Part shown: piece by piece, positions 14,275-20,720 of the stretch
Layout of the letters: the number at the start of each line of letters is the position of its first letter
Position numbering within the stretch: the stretch's first letter is position 1
Source of the DNA: CAYJAD01 sp964370835
Lineage (GTDB): Bacteria; Desulfobacterota; Desulfovibrionia; Desulfovibrionales; Desulfovibrionaceae
Assembly (NCBI GenBank): GCA_964370835.1
Contig: CAYJLO010000049.1
Span: 1 to 20,997 of the forward strand
Direction of reading: 5' to 3'
DNA length: 20,997 nucleotides
Notes under the pieces: generated by a model
Database searches by the model: none
Told to the model about the DNA's origin: nothing
Seen by the model: the letters and a program-made list of their open reading frames with translations, nothing else
Program-made: the position numbers and the translations under genes

Positions 14275-15413
14275 ATGGCTAACCTATTGCAAATGACGGT
14301 GATGATGGCTGTGGCCACAATGATACCCACTATGGAGTTCACCACGGCTGAGGTGGTGGCTTTTCCCACGGCTTCGGCGGAGCGTCCGCATTGAATACCT
14401 TGATAGCAACCGGCAACGGCAATGATGCCACCAAAGACGGTGCCGTATACAAGTCCTATGAATAAATGCAAAATGGGCACATAGGCCAAGGTGGCGGCCA
14501 CATACTCTTGCGGACTTAAGCCCAGCATGAGTACTCCCACCATGAAGCCACCCACCATGCCCATGAAGTCGGCATAAAGGGTGAGCAGGGGAGCCATACA
14601 TACCATGGCTATGATGCGCGGCAAGACCAAAAAATCCACGGCGGAAAAGCCGAAAGTCTTTAAGGCGTCCACTTCTTCATTGACCTGCATGGTACCAATG
14701 AGAGCTGCGTAAGCCGCGCCAATGCGCCCACTCATGACAATGCCCACCATGATGGCGCCCATGACGCGTAACATGCCTATACCCACCAGCGGAGCCACAA
14801 AGCGTTGTGCGCCAAATTGCGTCAGCTGAATGGCTCCCACAAAGGCCAAAATAAGCCCAAAAAGTAGCGATGTTATGGAAATGATGGGTAAGGATTTGGC
14901 ACCGCACTCTTCAATGGCGGCCCACACGTCGGAGCCACGCATGTCAGCTTTGCCACGCAATAAACGTCCAAAGCCCAGAGCTATTTCTCCGAAAAATTCT
15001 AAAAAATCGTGGAGGGTTGTATGCACCTCTTCAAGAAATTTATCCCAACGTTGAAATAAAGAAAGTTTCTTAGTGGTAGGAGGGGCTTCTTCGTGCTTTT
15101 GTACGCGAAAGGCCATTTCCAAAAGCTCTTGCAAGCCATTGGGAAGGGCGCTGGTGTCTAAGGTAAGATGCGAGTCTTTGGCAAAACGCACCAAACGCAC
15201 CACCAAGGCCAACAGAGAAGAATCCCACGGGCCCAAATCCTTTTCTTGCAAAAGAACCCTTTTTATATGGGGCTGTTGCATGGCTGTGAGTAGAGGGGTC
15301 ACATCGGGTAATGATTGGCTCATTTTCCATGCACCGGAAAAAAAGACGATTATCTCTCCACCGGTGGATGTAAATGAAATTTGTGCTATGTCTGACATAT
15401 CTTTAATATACAT
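14271..15413 (-). CDS. mlaE: MlaE-like permease with an N-terminal STAS domain
   Basis: A 380-aa permease. Residues about 8-105 look like a STAS domain (the MlaB role) fused to the MlaE permease, residues 130-380, with five or so membrane segments. The MlaE signature MQVNEEVDALKTFGFSAVDF is clear at about 246-265. The fusion explains why no separate mlaB gene is seen. It is first in the operon mlaE-mlaF-mlaD-lipoprotein; no periplasmic shuttle gene mlaC is present in the window. A second ATG at 15398 (MSDIAQ) is an equally likely start, since neither has a clear ribosome site. Confidence 0.93.
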   Translation of the reverse strand: MYIKDMSDIAQISFTSTGGEIIVFFSGAWKMSQSLPDVTPLLTAMQQPHIKRVLLQEKDLGPWDSSLLALVVRLVRFAKDSHLTLDTSALPNGLQELLEMAFRVQKHEEAPPTTKKLSLFQRWDKFLEEVHTTLHDFLEFFGEIALGFGRLLRGKADMRGSDVWAAIEECGAKSLPIISITSLLFGLILAFVGAIQLTQFGAQRFVAPLVGIGMLRVMGAIMVGIVMSGRIGAAYAALIGTMQVNEEVDALKTFGFSAVDFLVLPRIIAMVCMAPLLTLYADFMGMVGGFMVGVLMLGLSPQEYVAATLAYVPILHLFIGLVYGTVFGGIIAVAGCYQGIQCGRSAEAVGKATTSAVVNSIVGIIVATAIITVICNRLAI

Positions 15414-15469
15414 AATATAAGTTTAGTTTATGCAGCACCATGCACTATCTTAGCAGACTTGGCAAGTGT

Positions 15470-15600
15470 AACAGGCCGTTGAAAAAGGGTAAACTACGGC
15501 GTCAGACTTGTTTTTTTGCTCCAGTCACGTATGTCTTGATACGCTTCTTTCGCAAAAAACGTCGTCTTCCTTGTATTTTACCCTTTTTGAACGGCCTGTT
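15470..15600. repeat. 131-bp palindromic repeat element with 24-bp inverted ends
   Basis: The ends (15470-15493 and 15577-15600) are inverted copies with one mismatch, starting AACAGGCCGTT. The centre of symmetry carries CGTAT (15528-15532) and ATACG (15539-15543), so the whole element can fold as one long imperfect hairpin. It codes for nothing. Shorter related ends occur at 6286 and 19412, after gene stops. It looks like a MITE or paired REP element. Confidence 0.8.
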
Positions 15601-15730
15601 TGAAGCAGGTGTTTGAAAAAAGGCACATTATTGTGTCAAAACAAAAAAACAGACCACTTATGTATGTTCGTCATTAGGTACTGTAGGTGAATACGTGAGA
15701 AAGGAAAGAGGAAAAAGAGTGTCTTTTTCA

Positions 15731-15765
15731 GAAAAGTTTTTCTCCCAGTAAACTTTTCTTTTTTT
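15731..15765 (+). terminator. Orphan terminator upstream of the DUF362 gene
   Basis: GAAAAGTTT (15731-15739) pairs with AAACTTTTC (15750-15758), followed by seven T. The upstream gene is on the other strand, so there is no obvious plus-strand transcript for it to end. It may close a small RNA or be a worn copy of the hairpin-1 part of the two-hairpin element (shared AGAAAAG-TTTT-CTCCCAG). Confidence 0.6.
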
Positions 15766-15858
15766 CATAAGAAGCGTGAAGCCTTAGGGTATATTTTTTG
15801 ATGACTTTTGGGGCGCAGTGGTCTATGTCATGGGGAGTTTCGTTGCTTTTTTAGTTGT

Positions 15859-15887
15859 TTGAATTTTTTGCCTTGTCGTGTTATGAT
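15859..15887 (+). promoter_or_regulatory. Sigma-70-like promoter of the DUF362 gene
   Basis: TTGAAT (15859-15864) and TATGAT (15882-15887) are separated by exactly 17 nt and lie about 50 bases before the ATG at 15937. This places the orphan terminator outside the predicted transcript. Confidence 0.6.
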
Positions 15888-15936
15888 GGCAGGTGCTGAA
15901 ATTTGTATTTTTACCATATAATAAAAGGATGTTAGC

Positions 15937-17058
15937 ATGGAAAAGTCTAAAGTATATTTTACCGATATGCGCTGTAAAGTGGGTACCAGTTTGCAGATGA
16001 AGTTGGAAAAGCTCATTCGTAAGGCTGGTATCACAGAAATGCCCTTGGATGGGAAGTTTGTGGCCATTAAAATTCACTTTGGTGAGCCTGGCAACTTGTC
16101 TTATTTGCGCCCAAACTTTGCCAAAACCGTGGTGGATGTCTTGCACGGTGAAAATGCCAAACCCTTCTTAACTGACTGTAATACATTATATGTGGGTCGT
16201 CGCAAGCATGCTTTGGAGCATATCACCGCCGCCTATGAAAATGGCTATTCGCCTTTTTCCACCGGCTGTCATGTGATCATTGCCGACGGTCTTAAGGGCA
16301 CTGATGATGTGATTATTCCATTGGAAGGCACCACCTACTGTACCGAAGCTCGCATTGGCCGAGCTGTGATGGATGCCGACATTGTTATTTCTTTGAATCA
16401 CTTCAAGGGCCATGAAATGACAGGCTTTGGCGGCGCCATTAAAAATATCGGCATGGGCTGTGGTAGCCGTGCCGGTAAAATGCATATGCATAGCGATGGC
16501 AGACCCACTGTGAATGTGGAAAAATGTCGTAAATGCGGCGTGTGTATTGATTATTGCGCCCATGAAGGCATCTCCTATGGCGAAGATAAAATTGCCAGTA
16601 TCAATGCCGACAATTGCTTAGGTTGCGGACGCTGTATTGGTGCTTGTAACTTTGACGCCATTGTGGCTCCCTTTGATGCCAACAGCGACACACTCAATGG
16701 GCGCATGGCCGAGTATACCTTGGCTGTGCTCAAAGACAGACCGCATTTCCACATCAGCATTGTGAACCAAGTGTCCCCATACTGCGACTGTCATAGCGAA
16801 AATGACGCCGCCGTGGTGCCGGATATTGGCATGTTTGCTTCCTTTGACCCTGTGGCCTTGGATAAAGCCTGCATCGATGCCGTCAACGCCGCCCCTGCCA
16901 TTGGCACTGCCGCTGCTTGCGATGGTGACTGTAATCATGGGCATATTGGCGACCACTTTAAAGCCATTCACCCCACCACCAATTGGCGTTCGCAATTGAG
17001 CCATTCTGAAAAGATTGGCCTCGGTAATAGCGAATATGAGCTTATAACCATTAAATAA
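15937..17058 (+). CDS. DUF362 protein with two [4Fe-4S] ferredoxin motifs
   Basis: A 373-aa iron-sulfur protein of the DUF362 family, common in anaerobes. The DUF362 core spans residues 1-185 with HFGEPGNLSYLRPN, DADIVISLNHFKGHEMTGFGG and IKNIGMGCGSRAGK. It is followed by two CX2CX2CX3C motifs, Cys197-200-203-207 and Cys227-230-233-237, each for one [4Fe-4S] cluster, and then a second DUF362 part with SPYCDCHSENDAAVVPDIG. The family has no firmly proven reaction that I know of; an electron-transfer role is inferred. AAGGA lies 8 nt before the ATG. The gene stands alone, with its own promoter and terminator. Confidence 0.93.
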   Translation: MEKSKVYFTDMRCKVGTSLQMKLEKLIRKAGITEMPLDGKFVAIKIHFGEPGNLSYLRPNFAKTVVDVLHGENAKPFLTDCNTLYVGRRKHALEHITAAYENGYSPFSTGCHVIIADGLKGTDDVIIPLEGTTYCTEARIGRAVMDADIVISLNHFKGHEMTGFGGAIKNIGMGCGSRAGKMHMHSDGRPTVNVEKCRKCGVCIDYCAHEGISYGEDKIASINADNCLGCGRCIGACNFDAIVAPFDANSDTLNGRMAEYTLAVLKDRPHFHISIVNQVSPYCDCHSENDAAVVPDIGMFASFDPVALDKACIDAVNAAPAIGTAAACDGDCNHGHIGDHFKAIHPTTNWRSQLSHSEKIGLGNSEYELITIK

Positions 17059-17079
17059 TCCAAGTAATAAGCTGCATAA

Positions 17080-17106
17080 AGGTGCTTTGCCATGGGTAAA
17101 GCACCT
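17080..17106 (+). terminator. Terminator hairpin of the DUF362 gene, first of a pair
   Basis: AGGTGCTTTGCC pairs with GGTAAAGCACCT around ATG (12 bp, one G-T wobble). No T-run follows here (CAAAAAG instead). The same 27 bases recur at 17340-17366 with one mismatch, where the T-run is present. Confidence 0.7.
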
Positions 17107-17144
17107 CAAAAAGCGTTCAAAAGCCATGTGCTTTATAATTATGC

Positions 17145-17336
17145 ATTGCGGCAAAATTTTACTTTCAAAGATAACACGTTGCCGCCATTAAGGTTTTTTG
17201 GAAAGGCCTATCCAAAGGGCGCAAAGCGTTCCCGTTAGCGAGAGTGCGAGCTTTACGGGAATAGAGCGTAAAGCGGGTCTGGGGGAAGAACCTTTTGTTC
17301 ACAAAAGGTTTTCACCCAGCAGGTTTTGTCTGCAAT
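17145..17336 (-). repeat. Two-hairpin repeat element, copy B (192 bp, inverted, with an insert)
   Basis: Read on the minus strand it begins ATTGCAGACAAA, has hairpin 1 (17279-17319), then a ~70-bp insert (about 17209-17278), then CCTTTCCAAAAAACC, and ends TTTTGCCGCAAT, the same order as copy A at 10445-10566. Its second hairpin (ATTGCGGCAA against TTGCCGCCAT) keeps pairing although the bases differ. The insert has its own TTCCCGT/ACGGGAA hairpin (17229-17235, 17255-17261) and a direct repeat of GCGYAAAGCG. Confidence 0.75.
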
Positions 17337-17339
17337 TTT

Positions 17340-17372
17340 AGGTGCTTTTCCATGGGTAAAGCACCTTTTTTT
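17340..17372 (+). terminator. Rho-independent terminator, second of a pair
   Basis: A 27-base near-copy of 17080-17106 (stem AGGTGCTTTTCC with GGTAAAGCACCT), now followed by seven T, so this copy is a complete terminator. It lies about 40 bases before rnhB. Confidence 0.85.
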
Positions 17373-17413
17373 GTGCCCTTATATAACTTTGCGCGCGCGT
17401 GAATATTTGACGC

Positions 17414-18154
17414 ATGGGCCGCATTGGGCTATCCAAGGGCATGGTGTTATCTAAACAAAAGAGTTTATTGCCAAGTGATGATCTTGAGCAAGGGTGCATT
17501 GGCATTGATGAAGCCGGGCGTGGATGCCTTGCGGGGCCCGTGGTGGCCGCCGCCGTTCTTTTGCCTGAGCATGTGGTCATAGAAGGGCTAGACGATTCCA
17601 AAAAACTCAGTGCGGCGCGCCGAGAAGCATTAGTGCAAGAGATTTTTTTGCACGCCAAGGTGGGCATTGGCATTGTTTGGCAAAGGCAAATTGACCAAAT
17701 AAATATTTTGCAAGCCACCTTCCATGCCATGAGCAAAGCCCTGCGAGCCTTGTGTAAGGGGCATCATGTGTCGGAAAAACCCCATGTGTATATTGATGGC
17801 AATAAAACCATTCCGCCCCAAGTGTTGCAAGAGTATTGGCGGCATATGCCCTATGGTTTGCCCCAGCAGGAATATCTCATTGGCGGCGATGGGCTCATGC
17901 CGTCCATTGGGGCCGCGTCCATCGTGGCTAAAACTCAGCGTGACCGCATTATGCAGGTGCTTCATAAACGCCATGAAGTGTATAATTTTGCCGGGCATAA
18001 AGGCTATGGCACCAAGGAACATGTGGCCGCCATTGAGGCGCACGGCCCTTGCCCTTTGCATCGCATGACTTTTGCTCCTTTAAGCACGCTCTTTGGTGAA
18101 CAAGCAACTTCTGTTAAACCGCGTAAGCAAGCGAAGCAAGGCTCATTGTTATGA
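17414..18154 (+). CDS. rnhB: Ribonuclease HII
   Basis: Removes RNA from RNA-DNA hybrids, including single ribonucleotides in DNA. The length of 246 aa is slightly long. The family signature GIDEAGRGCLAGPVVAAAVL holds catalytic Asp32 and Glu33; Asp128 is in YIDGNK and the fourth acid is likely Asp177 in AKTQRD. The tail from about residue 215 is low-complexity and basic. The start at 17414 lacks a ribosome site; the ATG at 17441 (MVLSK) after AAGGG is an alternative and keeps all catalytic residues. Its stop overlaps the next gene by 4 nt. Confidence 0.96.
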   Translation: MGRIGLSKGMVLSKQKSLLPSDDLEQGCIGIDEAGRGCLAGPVVAAAVLLPEHVVIEGLDDSKKLSAARREALVQEIFLHAKVGIGIVWQRQIDQINILQATFHAMSKALRALCKGHHVSEKPHVYIDGNKTIPPQVLQEYWRHMPYGLPQQEYLIGGDGLMPSIGAASIVAKTQRDRIMQVLHKRHEVYNFAGHKGYGTKEHVAAIEAHGPCPLHRMTFAPLSTLFGEQATSVKPRKQAKQGSLL

Positions 18155-18591
18155 GTCTTTGGCGCACAGTGCAGGGCTTTTTTTCTTCGAGTGCCATACC
18201 GCAAACCAAACAAGAGGTGGGGCAAGAAGGGGAAAGACGTGCCGCGCAGTATTTGCAAAGCCACGGCATGCGTATTTTGCATCGCAATTGGCGTTGTGGC
18301 TCCTTGGAGCTGGATTTGGTGGGCGAAGATGCCGAGGGTATTGTCTTTGTGGAAGTGAAAACGCGCAAAGCCAACAATATGACCTCGCCCTTGGAAGGTA
18401 TAACGCATAAAAAACGTGCCACTTTACTTAAAGCCGCCCAAGCTTGGCTGGCCGCCCATGAGGCGGAGGGCGTGTATGATAAACCTTGCCGCTTTGCTGT
18501 GGTGGCAGTGGAATATGAACTCAATGAAAACTCTATGACTTATAAGGTGGCTTTGTATGACCATGCCTTCGACTACACCCATACATATTAG
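18151..18591 (+). CDS. UPF0102 / YraN-family protein
   Basis: A 146-aa protein of the YraN family, which has the fold of restriction-type nucleases and a likely role with Holliday junctions or other DNA structures that is not settled. The nuclease-like core is intact: Glu53 and Asp55 in LELDLVG, then Glu68 and Lys70 in VFVEVKTR. The first 20 residues are a non-conserved extension. ATGA overlap with rnhB and a 35-bp overlap with rsmI show a tight operon, a grouping of rnhB, yraN and rsmI that is common in bacteria. Confidence 0.93.
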   Translation: MSLWRTVQGFFSSSAIPQTKQEVGQEGERRAAQYLQSHGMRILHRNWRCGSLELDLVGEDAEGIVFVEVKTRKANNMTSPLEGITHKKRATLLKAAQAWLAAHEAEGVYDKPCRFAVVAVEYELNENSMTYKVALYDHAFDYTHTY

Positions 18592-19414
18592 TGAGACCCC
18601 GGTGCAACTTTGGGTGGTGGCAACGCCGCTGGGTAATACGGGGGATTTATCACCACGCGCCCGAGAAATTTTGCAAAGTGTGGATGTGGTGCTGGCAGAG
18701 GATACGCGCCGCGCCGGCTTGCTTTTTCAACGCTGTGTGCTGAAAGCGCAATCTTTCATGAGTTTGCACGATCATAATGAAGAGCATCGCTGTAAAGAAT
18801 TACTGGAGTTTTTCGCCCAAGGGAAAACTTGCGCCCTCATTTCCGATGCAGGCACGCCGCTCATGGCGGATCCCGGTTTTCGCTTGGTGCGTTTATGCCG
18901 CGAGCAGGGCATTAAGGTATCCATGGTGCCTGGGCCTTCGGCTCCCATAGCGGCGCTCATGGGGGCAGGTATTGCGCCGCAACCCTTCACCTTTTTCGGA
19001 TTTTTACCGCGTGATGCCGCCGCCAAGGAAAAAGTGTTGGCCCCTTTCATTGCTTTGCCCAGTACTTTAGTGTTTTTTGAGCGCAAAGACCGCTTGCACA
19101 ACACGTTGGCCTTGGCTTTAAGCCTGCTTGGCCCGCGGGAATTGTGTGTTGCCAGAGAGCTGACCAAAACCCATGAGGAGTTTATTCTCACGCGCCTTGA
19201 AGAGTACGAAAGCATCTCTCAAGAGCTTAAAGGGGAGATCACCGTGATCATTGGGCCGCCCGAAGAAGCAGGGCGCACTCCGGAAGCGGATGTCATGGCT
19301 CTGGTGGCGGAAGAAATGGCCAAAGGCGGTAAGCCGCGCGAAGTGAGCCGTAGGGTGCAAAGTCGTGTTCGCGGCTGGACCAGTAAGGAGATTTATCTTC
19401 TACCGAAAGCGTAA
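18557..19414 (+). CDS. rsmI: 16S rRNA (cytidine1402-2'-O)-methyltransferase
   Basis: Methylates the ribose of C1402 in the decoding centre of 16S rRNA using S-adenosylmethionine. At 285 aa it matches the family. The tetrapyrrole-methylase fold is shown by VVATPLGNTGDLSPRA, LAEDTRRAG, ALISDAGTPLMADPGF and MVPGPSAPIAAL. GEITVIIGPPEE and a helical C-terminal domain follow. AAGGTGG lies before the first ATG; a second ATG is two codons later. The TAA stop is the start of a weak TAACAG repeat copy. Confidence 0.96.
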   Translation: MTMPSTTPIHISETPVQLWVVATPLGNTGDLSPRAREILQSVDVVLAEDTRRAGLLFQRCVLKAQSFMSLHDHNEEHRCKELLEFFAQGKTCALISDAGTPLMADPGFRLVRLCREQGIKVSMVPGPSAPIAALMGAGIAPQPFTFFGFLPRDAAAKEKVLAPFIALPSTLVFFERKDRLHNTLALALSLLGPRELCVARELTKTHEEFILTRLEEYESISQELKGEITVIIGPPEEAGRTPEADVMALVAEEMAKGGKPREVSRRVQSRVRGWTSKEIYLLPKA

Positions 19415-19451
19415 CAGACATCTGAAAAAGCAGCGTCTACTGCGTCAATCG
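19412..19451 (+). repeat. Degenerate TAACAG-type repeat copy after rsmI
   Basis: Aligned from AACAG with the left end of the 131-bp element (15470), it shares AACAG, TGAAAAAG, CTAC and GCGTCA at the same spacing. As at 6286, the repeat begins inside the gene's TAA stop. Confidence 0.5.
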
Positions 19452-19472
19452 TCGTTTTAGATGCAATAATGC

Positions 19473-19512
19473 AAAAGCCCCCATGCACATTGACGTGCAT
19501 GGGGGCTTTTTA
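19473..19512. terminator. Bidirectional terminator between rsmI and rubrerythrin
   Basis: A perfect 16-bp stem (19473-19488 with 19495-19510, AAAAGCCCCCATGCAC) and ATTGAC loop, with A-run and T-run on both sides. It serves both convergent genes. Confidence 0.93.
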
Positions 19513-19542
19513 AGAGGCTACGTATGTGTTCTAAAAAGGATG

Positions 19543-20049
19543 TTATTTACAGCAAGTGGCGCTGGCGTTGAAGAATGCAGCTTTGCCAGCTTTACATACT
19601 GGGCAAGCTTCACATTCGCCTTCATGGGTGTAGCCGCAAACTTTACAGAGGTAGTAGTCTACATCGGCGTAGTCAGCTGGGTTGGCAAGGGCCTTTTTGT
19701 AAAGGTTGGCATGCACTTCTTCCACAGCGTTTACGAAGGATAAATGCTTAGCAATGGCGGTTTCGCCTTCGGCTTCAGCATCGGCAATCATTTCAGGATA
19801 CATTTTGGTGAACTCATAGCTTTCGCCTTCAATGGCAGCCTTGAGGTTTTCTTCGGTGTTACCCAAATGACCTGCAAGACGGAAATGTGCATGAGCGTGA
19901 ATGGTTTCAGCGGCGGCAGCAGCGCGGAAAAGCTTTGCTACGGCAGGTAAGCCTTCTTTATCTGCAGCGTCTGCAAAAGCAAGGTACTTACGGTTAGCTT
20001 GGGATTCACCTGCAAATGCGGCCATTAAATTATCATGAGTCTTAGACAT
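19543..20049 (-). CDS. Rubrerythrin
   Basis: A non-haem iron peroxidase that reduces hydrogen peroxide to water in anaerobes, in the cytoplasm. It has 168 aa, a short version of the family. The four-helix diiron domain shows the ligands Glu15 (GESQANRKY), Glu48 and His51 (AETIHAHAHF), and the second pair in VEEVHANLY (about 109-113). The C-terminal rubredoxin-like Fe(SCys)4 domain has Cys135, Cys138, Cys149 and Cys152 (CKVCG and CPVC). There are extra Cys at 146, 166 and 167, which is unusual. AGGAG precedes the ATG. A good promoter with palindromes lies upstream. Confidence 0.95.
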   Translation of the reverse strand: MSKTHDNLMAAFAGESQANRKYLAFADAADKEGLPAVAKLFRAAAAAETIHAHAHFRLAGHLGNTEENLKAAIEGESYEFTKMYPEMIADAEAEGETAIAKHLSFVNAVEEVHANLYKKALANPADYADVDYYLCKVCGYTHEGECEACPVCKAGKAAFFNASATCCK

Positions 20050-20071
20050 TGTATTTTCTCCTAATGGTTTT

Positions 20072-20120
20072 GTTTCTCTTAACGAGAAATATTACTAATA
20101 AGAAAGCTTCCCTTTGTCAA
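20072..20120 (-). promoter_or_regulatory. Rubrerythrin promoter with two palindromes
   Basis: Read on the minus strand, TTGACA (20115-20120) is a perfect -35 box; 17 nt further on TAGTAA lies inside an 11-bp perfect palindrome TATTAGTAATA (20090-20100). Next comes TTTCTCGTTAAGAGAAA (20072-20088), a second inverted repeat. The first palindrome overlaps the -10, which is where a peroxide repressor such as PerR would bind; the regulator is inferred from gene function, not shown. Confidence 0.55.
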
Positions 20121-20161
20121 TAGAAAAAAACTTCCATAAGCATTTTTTTTGCTTTTTGCAG

Positions 20162-20407
20162 TTAAGGTGTTTTAATACCACAAAAAATAAAATACATGAC
20201 GCCATGTGGGTTTTTCAAAAAGGCTTGAACACATACTAAGGCTGTGAATAGAAGCTGTAGAGCGTGACGCTTTATGAGGAAAAGCGCAGTGATCCCTACG
20301 CTAAAAAGATATGCGAGATGCAATCTTATCATGAAAGGCGCAAAAAGCATACAAAAAAACCCGAAGGCTTTCACCTGCGTGGTTTGTCTGGAGCTTGATG
20401 AGCTCAA
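20162..20407 (-). CDS. Doubtful small hydrophobic protein
   Basis: An open frame of up to 81 aa from a TTG start, with two hydrophobic stretches (AFGFFCMLFAPF and VGITALFLI...LLFTALVCVQAFL) and a pattern typical of tiny membrane proteins. It is weakly supported: no ribosome site, rare codons (AGA, ATA, CTA), and a terminator-like hairpin (20357-20385) covers its first 20 codons. If real, an ATG at 20350 just after that hairpin might be the start. It could equally be chance. Confidence 0.25.
   Translation of the reverse strand: MSSSSSRQTTQVKAFGFFCMLFAPFMIRLHLAYLFSVGITALFLIKRHALQLLFTALVCVQAFLKNPHGVMYFIFCGIKTP
20353..20385 (-). terminator. Terminator-like hairpin on the minus strand
   Basis: On the minus strand CC-CG-AGG (20382-20374) pairs with CCT-CG-GG (20367-20360) with one bulge and one mismatch around TGAAAG, then seven T. 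It has no clear upstream gene to end and may be an attenuator or remnant. Confidence 0.35.
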
Positions 20408-20417
20408 AATATGCCAT

Positions 20418-20503
20418 GTGGTATTTTGATTTTGTAGAAAACAACATATGGCATATGTTCAGAATACCACTGTATGAGATGTATGGTATAAAATTTTTTA
20501 CCA
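20418..20503. promoter_or_regulatory. Cluster of nested palindromes
   Basis: GTGGTATT (20418-20425) and AATACCAC (20463-20470) bracket a 17-bp perfect palindrome AACATATGGCATATGTT (20443-20459). A further pair, ATGGTA and TACCAT, follows at 20482-20503. This AT-rich gap upstream of the porin contains no convincing gene. The sites could be operators or cruciform-forming DNA. Confidence 0.4.
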
Positions 20504-20625
20504 TGATTTTTTCTTAGTAGCTCAGGGTGAATATTTTTATCATTAAAATAATTCACTAATTTTTGTTTACGTCTAAGAGTGAGTCTCAACTTTTATTAAT
20601 AAACAGACACTGCCTTCATAGGGGT

Positions 20626-20666
20626 CACAATAATGAATTGACATTGTGCAGTAGGTGCTATAGTAC
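20626..20666 (+). promoter_or_regulatory. Porin promoter and possible operator
   Basis: TTGACA (20638-20643) is a perfect -35; TAGTAC lies 17 nt on and TATAGT 15 nt on. The inverted repeat CACAAT (20626-20631) and ATTGTG (20643-20648) flanks and overlaps the -35 box, a good place for a regulator. The porin ATG is about 55 nt downstream. Confidence 0.6.
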
Positions 20667-20720
20667 CAAAATAGAAGTAAAAAAATGATATGTAACTGGA
20701 TGCTAAAAAAGAGGGAGAAG

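Noticed and set aside
15823..16146. 107-aa minus-strand frame across the DUF362 promoter
   Set aside because: It overlaps the promoter and the start of a clear gene, and has low-complexity composition.
16186..16563. 125-aa open frame antisense to the DUF362 gene
   Set aside because: It lies wholly inside a well-supported gene, mirrors its codon pattern and has no ribosome site or recognisable product.
18004..18408. 134-aa frame antisense to rnhB and the YraN gene
   Set aside because: The plus-strand genes have intact catalytic motifs; the antisense frame has no family features.
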